Assembly: GCF_002014965.1 (NCBI RefSeq)
Contig: NZ_MUXT01000008.1
Location: forward strand, 29,347 to 86,750
DNA: 57,404 nt
From: Moraxella canis
Lineage (GTDB): Bacteria; Pseudomonadota; Gammaproteobacteria; Pseudomonadales; Moraxellaceae
Direction of reading: 5' to 3'
Shown: positions 23,910 through 35,175 of the stretch, piece after piece
Numbering within the stretch: position 1 is the first letter of the stretch
Layout: every line of letters begins with the position of its first letter
The notes under the pieces: model-generated
Databases searched by the model: none
The model's input: only the letters and a program-made list of their open reading frames with translations
What the model was told of the DNA's origin: nothing
Program-made: the position numbers and the translations under genes

Positions 23910-26357
23910 TTAGCTGCGGACAGTATCGCTACTGCTATCGTGCGTGACTGCTTTTGGTGGGATTGGGCGAATCGGCTCAACTAATGCCGCCGCTAACACC
24001 TCATCAATCGTCTCAACTGGCTGAATGATTAAGCCTTCTTTGACATTGTCAGGAATCTCGACCAAATCACGCTCATTGGACTTGGGTATCAAAACATGCT
24101 TGATCCCGCCGCGATGCGCCGCCAAGAGCTTTTCTTTGAGCCCGCCGATGCGCAGGACTTTACCACGCAAAGTCACCTCGCCAGTCATTGCTATATCGGC
24201 GCGGATGGCAATACCCGTCATCGCAGAGACGATGGCAGTGGTGAGTGCGATACCTGCCGATGGACCGTCTTTGGGCGTGGCGCCTTCGGGCATGTGGATG
24301 TGCAAATCGGTATTTTTAAATTTTTCATAATCAATACCAAATCGCTCGCCATTGGCACGCACGACGCTCATCGCGGCTCGGATAGACTCTTTCATGACAT
24401 CGCCAAGCGATCCTGTAAACACAAGCTCGCCTTTGCCTTGCATCGTCGCAGACTCGATGGTCAAAAGCTCCCCACCTACAGAAGTCCATGCAAGACCTGT
24501 GATGCGACCAATTTCAGGTTCTTTTTCTGCTAAGCCATAGTCAAATGGCTTGACGCCTAAAAAGTCTGAGATATTCTCATCATTAATGGTCAGCCCCTCG
24601 ATTTTTACACCTTTTTTAGGCTTAGTGCCGTACTTTTCAATTTGTGTGCGAACTGCTTTTCGGCTGATTTTATTAATCTCGCGCTCAAGGTTTCGTACAC
24701 CTGCCTCTCTGGTATAATGACGGATAATACTGGTAATCGCCTCATCGGTGATCGTCAGCTCATCGGCTTTTAAGCCATTTTGTTCTAAGGCTTTTGGCGT
24801 CAGATAATTATTGGCGATCGCCATTTTTTCATCTTCGGTATAACCAGGCAGGCGGATAACCTCCATGCGATCAAGCAGGGCAGGCGGGATATTCATACTA
24901 TTGGCAGTACAAATAAACATCACCTGCGACAAATCCAAATCCAAATCCAAATAATGGTCATTGAACGCTTTATTTTGGGAAGGATCTAAGACCTCAAGCA
25001 AGGCTGAGGCAGGATCACCACGAAAATCTTGCGCCATTTTGTCAATTTCATCCAATAAAAATAGCGGATTTTTGACCTCGACTTTGGCAAGCGATTGCAC
25101 AATCTTGCCAGGCATCGCACCGATATAAGTGCGGCGATGACCACGAATTTCGGCTTCATCACGCACGCCGCCCAGCGCCATACGCACAAACTTACGACCT
25201 GTAGCACGCGCGATGCTCTCGCCCAAAGAGGTCTTACCCACACCTGGAGGGCCTACTAAGCACAGAATCGGACCGCGGATTTGTTTGACGCGGGATTGTA
25301 CCGCCAAATACTCCAAGATGCGATCTTTGACATCATCTAAGCCATAGTGGTCTTTATCCAGTGTTTGCTTGGCTTTGTCAAGGTTGATACTGACTTTACT
25401 GGCTTTATTCCAAGGCGTGTCCAAAATCCACTCAACATAACCGCGCACCACTGACGCTTCAGAAGAAGACGCAGGCATTTGTTTAAGCTTTTTAAATTCG
25501 CTTTCGGCTTTTTTGCGGACATCGTCAGGCAGGTCAGCTTCTTTTAGACGATTTTCAAGCTCAGCATCATCATCTTCAGCGCCATTATTTAAATCAGACA
25601 GCTCTGATTTGATGGCTTTCATTTTTTCATTTAAGAAATATTCGCGCTGATTATTTTCCATCTGCTTGCGGACGGTGTCTTGCAGCTCGCTTTCGATGCT
25701 GCGCTCGGTTTTGGTGTTGGTGAAATATTCACTCAGCGCCTTAAAGTATTCAGCGGTATCACCTGATTCAAGCAAGGCTTGCTTTTTGTCAAGGGGTAGC
25801 TGCGTGCGCGTCGCGACAAAGTAGATCAGCTCAAGCAAATTGTCAAAGCCATTGGCAACACGGATCAGCTCGCGCGAATTTCTCAGTGCACTTTCGGCAT
25901 AGTCACTAAATAGCTCAAGCAGCACTGACTTTTGGGCATCGGCTTCTTCTTGGCTAAGATTTAGCTCAACATCGGCAGCAGTAAATTCCACGATCAGGCT
26001 ATCATCGGCATCATCACTGGCATTTTGGATGTGACCGATTTGTACACGCTCAAGACCTTCGATCAGCACCTTTAGGCATTTGTCATCAGAATCATGCGGC
26101 ATGGTGCTGACAATGCGGCAGCGAGTACCGAATTGATACAGATCATTGATGTTAATCTCTTCGGCAAGCGAGTCTTTTTGGGAGACGACGATCAGCTCGC
26201 CATCGTGTGCTTCTTGAGCCAGTTCAATGGCTTTGATGGATTGCTCACGACCCACAAACAAAGCGATTTGCATATAAGGGTAAACCACCACATCGCGCAC
26301 CGCTAACAGTGGCAGCTGCCCTGGGTTTTCATAATAATCGGATTTTGAAATCGTCAT
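23910..26357 (-). CDS. lon: ATP-dependent protease Lon
   Basis: An 815-residue cytoplasmic AAA+ serine protease that degrades misfolded and regulatory proteins. The N-terminal substrate-binding domain (LPLLAVRDVVVYPYM) is followed by a coiled-coil region, Walker A GPPGVGKT, Walker B FLLDEIDKM, and the proteolytic domain with catalytic Ser in PKDGPSAGIALTTA and Lys in GGLKEKLLAAHRGGI. The start at 26357 is preferred over 26366, because AAGGA touches the first ATG and lies nine bases before the second. A possible heat-shock promoter lies upstream. A second Lon-type protease is encoded at 38386-40758. Confidence 0.98.
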   Translation of the reverse strand: MTISKSDYYENPGQLPLLAVRDVVVYPYMQIALFVGREQSIKAIELAQEAHDGELIVVSQKDSLAEEININDLYQFGTRCRIVSTMPHDSDDKCLKVLIEGLERVQIGHIQNASDDADDSLIVEFTAADVELNLSQEEADAQKSVLLELFSDYAESALRNSRELIRVANGFDNLLELIYFVATRTQLPLDKKQALLESGDTAEYFKALSEYFTNTKTERSIESELQDTVRKQMENNQREYFLNEKMKAIKSELSDLNNGAEDDDAELENRLKEADLPDDVRKKAESEFKKLKQMPASSSEASVVRGYVEWILDTPWNKASKVSINLDKAKQTLDKDHYGLDDVKDRILEYLAVQSRVKQIRGPILCLVGPPGVGKTSLGESIARATGRKFVRMALGGVRDEAEIRGHRRTYIGAMPGKIVQSLAKVEVKNPLFLLDEIDKMAQDFRGDPASALLEVLDPSQNKAFNDHYLDLDLDLSQVMFICTANSMNIPPALLDRMEVIRLPGYTEDEKMAIANNYLTPKALEQNGLKADELTITDEAITSIIRHYTREAGVRNLEREINKISRKAVRTQIEKYGTKPKKGVKIEGLTINDENISDFLGVKPFDYGLAEKEPEIGRITGLAWTSVGGELLTIESATMQGKGELVFTGSLGDVMKESIRAAMSVVRANGERFGIDYEKFKNTDLHIHMPEGATPKDGPSAGIALTTAIVSAMTGIAIRADIAMTGEVTLRGKVLRIGGLKEKLLAAHRGGIKHVLIPKSNERDLVEIPDNVKEGLIIQPVETIDEVLAAALVEPIRPIPPKAVTHDSSSDTVRS

Positions 26358-26395
26358 TGTTGTCATTCCTTATGTGTTAAAATGATGACAGTTTT

Positions 26396-26422
26396 ATGGT
26401 GGCATCTGCAATAAATTGCAAG
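26396..26422 (-). promoter_or_regulatory. Possible heat-shock (sigma-32 type) promoter of lon
   Basis: On the minus strand CTTGCAA (plus 26416-26422), 14-base spacing, CACCAT (plus 26396-26401), resembling the CTTGAAA and CCCCAT boxes of sigma-32 promoters. lon is heat-shock controlled in many proteobacteria. The match is partial. Confidence 0.35.
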
Positions 26423-26614
26423 GCTTGCCCATAAAAACTTGGCAAATGATCAATGAGCTTTTAATAAACATTGCTAGATGATTGCAGTTGTGCAAATTGT
26501 CTATAATAATTAAATCTCTAAGTTATTGATTTATCATCATATTATTAAAAAAATCTTACTGGTTTTTGGGGTATAATACTTCGTTTGATTTTGATGGGTG
26601 AGTTGGGAGTGATG

Positions 26615-27928
26615 ATGATTAATGCTGTGTTGCTTGCTGTCATTGTGATGGTGGGCTTATCGCTTGCACGAGTGCATGTGGTGCTAAGCTTGGTGGTTGG
26701 GGCGCTCGTCGGCGGTTTGGTGGCGGGCATGTCAGTCGCTGATACGCTGACTTCTTTTCAAGATGGTATTAAAAACGGTGCACAGATCGCTTTGTCTTAT
26801 GCCATGCTTGGCGCGTTTGCGATGGCGATCGCTCATTCAGGACTGCCGCAGATGTTGGCAGATAAGCTGATTGCTCAAGTGCAGCACACCGATGGCGCAG
26901 GCAAGCTTAAGTTTTTCTTATTTTTTATCTTGATTATCATGGCGATGATGTCCCAAAACATTGTGCCGATTCATATTGCTTTCATTCCGCTGATCGTGCC
27001 GCCGCTATTATTGGTGATGAATCGTTTGCGCTTGGATCGCCGTGCTGTGACGTGTATTTTGACCTTTGGATTGGTCAATACATATATGTTCATTCCTTAT
27101 GGATTTGGCGATATTTTTTTGAATCAAATTATTCTTAAAAATGTCAATGAAGCAGGCATGGCAACCGATAATATCTCAATGATGCAAACCATGACGATTC
27201 CTGCTTTGGGTATGCTGATCGGGCTTTTGATCGCGATTTTTGTGACTTATCGCAAACCCCGCGATTACCAAGAAAAAGCGGTGGCGGTCAGTCAAGCACC
27301 CACTCACGTTGGCACGCTCAATGTCGTCGTGGCGGTGGCGGCGATTGTCGCGGCATTTGTGGCGCAACTGATGACGGATTCTTTATTGATTGGCTCGCTC
27401 GTGGGTTTTGCGATATTTATGGCGACAGGCGTCGTCAAGTGGCGCGATGCCAATGACGTGTTTAATGATGGCATCAAGATGATGGCGATGATTGGCTTTA
27501 TCATGATTTGCGCTCAAGGTTTTGCAGAAGTGATGAAAGCCACAGGGCAAATTGATGCGTTGGTTGATGGCGTGGTGGGTATCTTTGGCGATAACAAAAT
27601 GCTTGCGGCGTTTTCGATGCTGCTTGTTGGTTTGGTGGTGACGCTGGGGATTGGTTCGTCATTTTCTACCGTCCCCATCATTGCGACCATCTATGTGCCG
27701 CTATGCATGGCGATGGGCTTTAGTGTGCCTGCTACGGTGGCTTTGATTGCGACAGCAGGCGTGTTGGGCGATGCTGGCTCGCCTGCGTCGGACTCTACGC
27801 TGGGACCTACCCTGGGGCTAAATGCAGACGGTCAGCATGATCATATTCGTGATTCTGTCATTCCAACTTTTATTCATTATAATATTCCTTTGATTATTTT
27901 TGGTTGGATTGCTGCTATGGTGCTTTAG
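26615..27928 (+). CDS. Na+/H+ antiporter family (NhaC/YuiF-like) transporter
   Basis: A 437-residue membrane protein with about 11-12 hydrophobic segments. The C-terminal GDAGSPASDSTLGPTLGLNA followed by HDHIRDSVIPTFIHYN is typical of the YuiF-like Na+/H+ antiporter family, some members of which may move amino acids. MSQNIVPIHIAFIPLIVPPLL is the other conserved stretch. Several ATGs lie near the start; GGGAG at 26605-26609 favours 26615. It is divergent from lon with a 257-base gap and followed by a strong terminator. The true substrate is not readable. Confidence 0.82.
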   Translation: MINAVLLAVIVMVGLSLARVHVVLSLVVGALVGGLVAGMSVADTLTSFQDGIKNGAQIALSYAMLGAFAMAIAHSGLPQMLADKLIAQVQHTDGAGKLKFFLFFILIIMAMMSQNIVPIHIAFIPLIVPPLLLVMNRLRLDRRAVTCILTFGLVNTYMFIPYGFGDIFLNQIILKNVNEAGMATDNISMMQTMTIPALGMLIGLLIAIFVTYRKPRDYQEKAVAVSQAPTHVGTLNVVVAVAAIVAAFVAQLMTDSLLIGSLVGFAIFMATGVVKWRDANDVFNDGIKMMAMIGFIMICAQGFAEVMKATGQIDALVDGVVGIFGDNKMLAAFSMLLVGLVVTLGIGSSFSTVPIIATIYVPLCMAMGFSVPATVALIATAGVLGDAGSPASDSTLGPTLGLNADGQHDHIRDSVIPTFIHYNIPLIIFGWIAAMVL

Positions 27929-27960
27929 TAGCTTTTGGTTAATTTAATGTTAAATTCATA

Positions 27961-27995
27961 TTAAAATGCCTTGAATTAAGTTCAAGGCATTTTAA
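27961..27995. terminator. Bidirectional terminator between NhaC-like gene and kef-type gene
   Basis: Fifteen-base perfect arms TTAAAATGCCTTGAA (27961-27975) and TTCAAGGCATTTTAA (27981-27995) around a five-base loop. Confidence 0.85.
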
Positions 27996-27999
27996 TTGA

Positions 28000-29853
28000 T
28001 TAGTGATTTTCTTGACCCAAATAAGTACCCCGTTTTGGCTGCCATTCGATTTCTTCACCGCGCAAGAGTTTTTCAATCATCACCTTGGTATGCGCGCGAT
28101 GCTCATTGAGCATGCTGATCATGTGCGTGTTTTTATAGCGGCTGACATTTGGGTCATAGGTTTGGGCAGCTGCGGCGACGCCGTCCCGATCTCGGTGATG
28201 GTATAAATGTGCGATGCGCTCGGCAATCTCACTGTCCATCCCCAGAAGCTCAAGCCCTGTGCGTGCGCTACGCACCGCTGAGTCAAAAGTCTCACGAATC
28301 ACTGCATTGGCGCCTGCTCTGTGCAGCTGATAGGCATGAACGCGATCATAAGCGCGCGCCACGATCGGCAAGTCGCTATAAGTATGGCGCAAATGGCGTA
28401 CAATGGACAGCGCTTTTTCAGGGTGATCAATGGCAATGATCACCAGCTTAGCTTTGGCGATGCCCGCCATGTCAAGCAGATCAAATCGTGTGGCATCACC
28501 ATAATAGGTTTTGATACCCAAGCTTGACAACCCATCCACATGATCAGCATCACTATCAATCAATGTGGTGTGATAGCCACAAGCGGTCATCATACCATTC
28601 ACGACTTGTCCGTATCTGCCATGTCCTAAGATGATGATGGGGTTTTCTTCGTCGATCGCATCACTGTCTCTAAAAGAAGCTTTGGCGCTGTGCTTGGCTG
28701 TGTATTTTTGATGGATCACTAAAAATAGTGGCGTGAGCACCATGGATATCACAACGACTGCGGTCAAATTGGCATGGGTATCGGCAGATATCACCGAATG
28801 AGTCGCCGCTGCCGAAAACAGCACAAAAGCAAACTCGCCGCCCTGAGCCATCATGACCGCGCGTTCAATGGCGATGGCGTGATCAGATTTGGTCATGCGC
28901 GCCGCCAAATAAATCCAAAGACCTTTGGTAAGCATCAGTGCGATGACGCCAAGACCGATCAGCTGCCAGTTCTTAGCGACGATGGATAAATCAAGCGCCA
29001 TGCCGACGCCCAAGAAAAATAAGCCCAATAAAAGACCGCGAAAAGGCTCAATGTCCGCTTCAAGCTGATGTCGAAAACTGGATTCAGACAGCAGCACACC
29101 AGCGACGAACGCGCCCATCGCCATCGACAGACCGCCAAGTTCCATGAGAAGCGCCGATCCGAGCACGACTAATAGCGCTGCTGCAGTCATGATCTCACGC
29201 ACTCCAGTTTTTGCAAGTATTTTAAATAATGGATTAATCAGCACGCGTCCAACAACCAGCAGTGCAAGCAATGAACCCAATGCGACCACGATCGCCTGCC
29301 AAGCTGGCGTTTCGCTGGCGTGCACCACCGGTGATAAAAAAGCCACAATGGCAAGCAGCGGCACGATCAGCAGATCTTCAAATAATAAGATGGACACCAT
29401 GCTTTGACCTTTGGCGGTGGATAACTCATTGTTTTCGCCCAAAGTTTGCATGACGATCGCCGTCGAGGTCAGCACAAAGCCTGATGCACCCACAAAAGCC
29501 ACTTGCCATGATACCCCAAACAGCTTCATCACCAGCATCATTAAGGCGGTGGCACCTAGCACCTGCAAAGAGCCAAGCCCGAAGATTTGCCGTCTGAGAC
29601 CCCATAAGTGCGATGGATGCATCTCAAGACCGATAATGAATAAAAACATCACCACGCCAAGCTCAGCGATATGGATGATGGTCTGTGGATCGGTAAATAC
29701 CCCCAAGCCAAACGGTCCGATGATCAGACCGCCAGCCAAATAGCCAAGGACGGATCCTAAGCCAATTTTACGAAAAACAGGAACTGCAATCACGGCAGCC
29801 CCAAGCAGTGTAACGACTTGTATCAGCTCGCTTGCCATACCAGCTTCAGCCAT
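28000..29853 (-). CDS. Kef-type K+/H+ antiporter with RCK/TrkA-N domain
   Basis: A 617-residue CPA2 transporter. Residues about 1-380 form a 12-helix exchanger domain (VLGYLAGGLIIGPFGLGVF, GLEMHPSHLW, LTSTAIVMQTLGE, LLFEDLLIVPLLA with the exchange-site aspartate, GAFVAGVLLSES). A cytoplasmic Rossmann domain follows (PIIILGHGRYGQVVNGMM, then a conserved aspartate in LIDSD), which in KefB/KefC senses glutathione adducts and gates potassium efflux. The start at 29853 is chosen for its six-base spacing from AAGGG. No ancillary KefF/KefG flavoprotein gene is adjacent, so glutathione gating is an inference. Confidence 0.9.
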   Translation of the reverse strand: MAEAGMASELIQVVTLLGAAVIAVPVFRKIGLGSVLGYLAGGLIIGPFGLGVFTDPQTIIHIAELGVVMFLFIIGLEMHPSHLWGLRRQIFGLGSLQVLGATALMMLVMKLFGVSWQVAFVGASGFVLTSTAIVMQTLGENNELSTAKGQSMVSILLFEDLLIVPLLAIVAFLSPVVHASETPAWQAIVVALGSLLALLVVGRVLINPLFKILAKTGVREIMTAAALLVVLGSALLMELGGLSMAMGAFVAGVLLSESSFRHQLEADIEPFRGLLLGLFFLGVGMALDLSIVAKNWQLIGLGVIALMLTKGLWIYLAARMTKSDHAIAIERAVMMAQGGEFAFVLFSAAATHSVISADTHANLTAVVVISMVLTPLFLVIHQKYTAKHSAKASFRDSDAIDEENPIIILGHGRYGQVVNGMMTACGYHTTLIDSDADHVDGLSSLGIKTYYGDATRFDLLDMAGIAKAKLVIIAIDHPEKALSIVRHLRHTYSDLPIVARAYDRVHAYQLHRAGANAVIRETFDSAVRSARTGLELLGMDSEIAERIAHLYHHRDRDGVAAAAQTYDPNVSRYKNTHMISMLNEHRAHTKVMIEKLLRGEEIEWQPKRGTYLGQENH

Positions 29854-29993
29854 AGCCATCCCTTATTTTGATGATAAACTCAAATAAAAAAGCACAATAA
29901 TTAAGCAGCCATTTTAATGGAAACTTAAGCACTGTGCCAATAAAATCAAAAATTATATATAAAACTTATGAAGTTATCAGTTTAAATGATAAA

Positions 29994-31283
29994 TTACAAC
30001 CAACCTGCCTTTCTAAATTTAGAATATAAGAACAAACACACACCAATCACGGCACCGAGTACGACAAAATACGCATATTTGATCTGCAGCTCAGGCATGT
30101 AGTCAAAGTTCATGCCATAGATGCCAGCTACCGCCGTCGGCACAGCCGCTATACCAGCCCATGCCGCAAGCTTACGCACGACGTCGTTTTGCCCCATCGT
30201 GACCATCGCCATATACGTATCCATCGCCACAGACAGCATTTCGTTCAGACCATTGACCGCATCAATAGAGCGCAAAAGGTGGTCGTTAACGTCGCGGAAA
30301 TATGGCTTAGCGGCGACAGGGAAGGCAGAGATCAGCTCATTTTTTTTATGATTAATAAAAAAGTTACACACATCTTGAACAGGTAAAATCACCGCTCGCA
30401 TGTGCACCAGCTGAGATTTCAGCTCATACAAGCTTTTTAGGGTAGATTTGCTAAATTCGTGCGAAAAAATATTACGCTCTTGCTCGCGCAGATAATTACC
30501 CAATCGGTCAGTGATTGGCAAATAGTTATCGACGATAAAGTCCAAAATCGCATGCAGTACAAAAATCGGACCTAAGCGCAGCTTTTCGGGGCGGCGGTGA
30601 CAGTGCTCTCGGACAGGTGTGTAGGAGTTGGACGCTCCTCGGCGCACACTGATGATGAAATTTTTGCCCATAAAAATGGCGGTGGTGCCATAGCGAATTT
30701 GATTGTCCTCAAGCTTGGCAGTTCGCACGACGACGAAGATGGTATCGTTGCCATAGCTTTCGACTTTAGGGCGCTGATGATCGGCAAATGCATCTTCCAA
30801 GGCAAGCTCATGCAAATCAAAAGCATCTTGAACCTCTTGCACCGTCTCAAGGCTTGGGTCATACAAGCCAAGCCAAATAAACTGATTATTATTAGTGAGC
30901 GTGCGGCTGACATCCTCGATCGCCAAAGCCTCAATCGGCGCACCCGTTTTACGAGAATAAGAATAACAAATGACCGTTTCATTGCCACCTGATTGCTCAA
31001 TATCCTCCAAACGATCTGCATCAGGATCATAGACGGTCATCGTCTCGATGGTGTCTTCATCCGTAGCATCGGCATCGCCATAGATGTAACTGTCATGCGT
31101 ATCGTGGAATGTTTCTGCACTTTCGGGAGTATGCTCAGAGTCAGTGGTGACTTTGATCATGTCTGATTCATCAAACAGCTCATCTTGCTGAATGACAGGA
31201 TCAGGAATGGTGATGGGTTCGGTTGAGTTATTAAGGTCGTTTGGATTTGGGGTGTGATCGGTTTGTGTATTATGCTGTGTCAT
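29994..31283 (-). CDS. corA: CorA-family Mg2+/Co2+ transporter with a long acidic N-terminus
   Basis: A 429-residue member of the CorA (2-TM-GxN) family. The pore signature YGMNFDYMPEL has GMN at residues 390-392, between two C-terminal membrane helices. The large cytoplasmic domain begins near residue 100 (ETVICYSYSRKTG, then FIWLGLYDPSLETV). Ahead of it is an about 95-residue extension very rich in Asp, Glu, Thr and Pro, absent from short CorA proteins such as the E. coli one (316 residues). Such an acidic tail could bind Mg2+ or be disordered. The start is the only ATG upstream of the extension. Confidence 0.92.
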   Translation of the reverse strand: MTQHNTQTDHTPNPNDLNNSTEPITIPDPVIQQDELFDESDMIKVTTDSEHTPESAETFHDTHDSYIYGDADATDEDTIETMTVYDPDADRLEDIEQSGGNETVICYSYSRKTGAPIEALAIEDVSRTLTNNNQFIWLGLYDPSLETVQEVQDAFDLHELALEDAFADHQRPKVESYGNDTIFVVVRTAKLEDNQIRYGTTAIFMGKNFIISVRRGASNSYTPVREHCHRRPEKLRLGPIFVLHAILDFIVDNYLPITDRLGNYLREQERNIFSHEFSKSTLKSLYELKSQLVHMRAVILPVQDVCNFFINHKKNELISAFPVAAKPYFRDVNDHLLRSIDAVNGLNEMLSVAMDTYMAMVTMGQNDVVRKLAAWAGIAAVPTAVAGIYGMNFDYMPELQIKYAYFVVLGAVIGVCLFLYSKFRKAGWL

Positions 31284-31653
31284 AAAATCCCCAAAAAAAA
31301 TCGCAAATTTCGTGATGATCAGTTTGCCAAAACCCTAAAAATATAGAGCAGATTTTTATATTCAGTTGATTATTATAGCAATAATGCAGCAATTTTTCAT
31401 CAGTTAAATCATGGCTTTTGATGACTTCATGGATAATTTAGCCACTGATGAAAATTTTTTTCAAATTAACCTTGCAAGCCTGCTAAGGTATGGTACACTA
31501 GTCAAGAAAAAATTCTCACTGTGATCACAAATGGGTCAATGACAGCCCATTTATTGTTGTGGTGCTTATTATAGCCCAATTTATTTTTTCATGACACAGT
31601 ATTTTTGGTCAAACGCTTGTTTGACTGTTTTTATTTGCTGACAGGGGTTTTTT
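31284..31653. other. Divergent intergenic region between corA and hisZ
   Basis: A 370-base AT-rich gap without a gene. It must hold the promoters of both genes. The only structure I see is a short inverted repeat, AAATGGG (31529-31535) with CCCATTT (31546-31552), in the probable hisZ leader; it lacks a long T-run. Confidence 0.4.
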
Positions 31654-32946
31654 GTGCCAAAGCATAGCACTACCAATTCTAACGCCGAACACCAAATGGA
31701 TGCAAAACACATTCAGCAAAATTGGCTCCTACCTGATGGCGTGGCTGATGTCCTATTTACCGATGCTCAAAAACAAGAAAGCTTGCGTGACGCCTTACTA
31801 TTTGTGCTCACAGCGCACGGTTATCGCTTAGTATCGCCACCTTTGATTGAGTACACCGAAAGCCTACTTAATAATGCCGATGAAGATTTAAAACGCCAAA
31901 CTTTCAAATTTATCGATCAGCTCAATGGACGCTTGATGGGCTTGCGTGCCGATATTACGCCGCAAATTTTACGCATCGACAGCAAATATGGCAAAGGCAT
32001 TAGCCGTTACTGTTATGTTGGGCAGGTTGTCAAAACCCTACCGACTGGTCTGTTTGGACTGCGTACGCCGCTTCAGTTGGGTGCTGAGATTTTTGGGGTG
32101 GATGACATCCGTGCTGAGCTTGAGCTGATTGACCTGCTGGCAGCACTGGTGGATGAGATCGGACTGGATCGAGAGACGTTGCATGTGGATATTGGACATG
32201 TGGCTATTTTTGATCGCTTATGCCAGTTGCATGACGTTTCAAGCAAAGACGCTGACGAGCTGATTGGTATTTATCATAAAAAAGCCATGCCAGAGCTTGC
32301 CAAATGGTGCCAAAATATTGGACAAAGCCTAAGTAGCCCAAGTGATGCAACCGATTTTTTGGTGTTGGCTAAACATACGCTAAGCAGTGATCGTACGCCA
32401 AATGCCGAGGCTTTATTAAGTAAATTGTCTGATAAAGCTCGCCAAGATGATGACATCATCCAAGCGGCAAATGAGCTTGCGACTTTGGCGGCGCATATCA
32501 GAGCAGTTGGCATGAGCGTGAGCATTGATGTGACTGAATTGTCAGGCTATCATTATCACACTGGCGTGGTCTTTGATGTGTATTTGAGCAATAGAACCAC
32601 GCAGACTCAGGCTTTGGTGCGCGGCGGACGCTTTGACGGGATCTCAACTCAAGGCGTGGCACGTGGCGCGACTGGCTTTAGCATGGATATTAATCGCTTG
32701 CTTGAATTTGTAGAGCTTGAAGAAGACACCGTGATTTGGGTGGATTATCATGATCTACAAAATGCCGATTCAGACACGAAAGCCAATTTGGCGGCACAAA
32801 TTAAAACTTTGCAATCTGAAGGCTGTATTGTGATTAAGCCTTTGACTGTGGATGATAAGCCTGATCAGATTGATGGTATCCTGCATTGGGATACTGATCA
32901 AGATAAGCCTGTTTGGGCGGTGCGCTTAGTTGGTGATGAGTGCTGA
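31654..32946 (+). CDS. hisZ: ATP phosphoribosyltransferase regulatory subunit HisZ
   Basis: A 430-residue relative of histidyl-tRNA synthetase that forms a complex with short-form HisG and makes it sensitive to histidine. Class II synthetase motifs are visible in degraded form: WLLPDGVADVLF, LVSPPLIEYTESLL, MGLRADITPQILRI and the GGRFDGI segment; the C-terminal anticodon domain is missing, as expected for HisZ. GTG is the start, with AGGGG at 31643-31647; an ATG at 31696 is the alternative. purA follows after 54 bases, a gene order common in gammaproteobacteria. hisG is not in the window. Confidence 0.93.
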   Translation: MPKHSTTNSNAEHQMDAKHIQQNWLLPDGVADVLFTDAQKQESLRDALLFVLTAHGYRLVSPPLIEYTESLLNNADEDLKRQTFKFIDQLNGRLMGLRADITPQILRIDSKYGKGISRYCYVGQVVKTLPTGLFGLRTPLQLGAEIFGVDDIRAELELIDLLAALVDEIGLDRETLHVDIGHVAIFDRLCQLHDVSSKDADELIGIYHKKAMPELAKWCQNIGQSLSSPSDATDFLVLAKHTLSSDRTPNAEALLSKLSDKARQDDDIIQAANELATLAAHIRAVGMSVSIDVTELSGYHYHTGVVFDVYLSNRTTQTQALVRGGRFDGISTQGVARGATGFSMDINRLLEFVELEEDTVIWVDYHDLQNADSDTKANLAAQIKTLQSEGCIVIKPLTVDDKPDQIDGILHWDTDQDKPVWAVRLVGDEC

Positions 32947-32991
32947 CTGTCGCTGATTTGATTGTTGATTGATTTATTGAGTAACTTTTAA

Positions 32992-34290
<1,299 letters not shown>

Positions 34291-34312
34291 TTGATTGTTT
34301 GGTTAATCCAAT

Positions 34313-34355
34313 TAAAATCCCCCAGTTGCATGATTGCTTCTGGGGGATTTTAATT
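34313..34355 (+). terminator. Terminator after purA
   Basis: Thirteen-base perfect arms at 34313-34325 (TAAAATCCCCCAG) and 34340-34352, 14-base loop. Confidence 0.85.
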
Positions 34356-34588
34356 ACTTTAATGACCGTCAATATTTATCATAGCTATTCATGATTTGAG
34401 AATCCATCAGCTTTCAAGGTCGGTGAGCTTGTATATCGAGGTTTCTTAGTATTCATTGGTAAATTCATGCATTAAATCACAGGAATTATCGTATAGTCTG
34501 ATAAATAATCCATAAAATCCAACTTTTATTTAGGGTCATTTTTTGATGAAATGATAGAACAAACCGCACATCACCAAGGAGAGTTTTC

Positions 34589-35134
34589 ATGTCCCTGACC
34601 AAAGGCGTGCATCATGTGGCGTATCGCTGCAAGGATGCCAAACAGACGGTTGAATGGTATCAAAAGCACTTACACATGGACTTTGTGCTTGCCATCGCCG
34701 AGGATAAAGTACCATCTACGGGCGAACCTGACCCTTATATGCATATTTTTTTGGATGCAGGGGGTGGTAATATTTTGGCATTTTTTGAGCTACCGACCAA
34801 ACCTGAGATGGGACGTGATGAAAATACGCCGATTTGGACTCAGCATTTGGCGCTCAAAGTTGATAGCGAAGAGACATTAAACGCCACCAAACACAGGTTG
34901 ATTGATGAAGGCTTGGAGGTTTTGGGACCTGTGAATCATACGCTATTTAAGAGTATTTATTTTTTTGATCCTAATGGACATCGCATTGAGCTTGCCTGTG
35001 ATATCTCAACCGATCGGATGAACCGCGCGCTTGATCAGGTCAAATGGCAGATGCTCAATGAATGGGCGCAAACCAAAAAAGCCCCCAAACACGCACAGTG
35101 GGTTCATGATGGCACAGAGCCACCCGATGTGTGA
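34589..35134 (+). CDS. VOC-family (glyoxalase/dioxygenase fold) protein
   Basis: A 181-residue protein of the vicinal-oxygen-chelate fold. Paired beta-alpha-beta modules are suggested by GVHHVAYRCKDAKQTVEWYQKHLHM near residues 5-30 and HLALKVDSEETLNATKHRLIDEG near residue 90; SIYFFDPNGHRIELA is the typical C-terminal metal-binding segment, with His and Glu as likely ligands. AAGGAG precedes the ATG. It lies 41 bases before an FAH-family hydrolase gene, so the two probably act in one aromatic or keto-acid breakdown route. The reaction is not readable. Confidence 0.85.
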   Translation: MSLTKGVHHVAYRCKDAKQTVEWYQKHLHMDFVLAIAEDKVPSTGEPDPYMHIFLDAGGGNILAFFELPTKPEMGRDENTPIWTQHLALKVDSEETLNATKHRLIDEGLEVLGPVNHTLFKSIYFFDPNGHRIELACDISTDRMNRALDQVKWQMLNEWAQTKKAPKHAQWVHDGTEPPDV

Positions 35135-35175
35135 GTGATGTGTTTTTTAAAATATAAAAATAATCAGGAGTTTTT

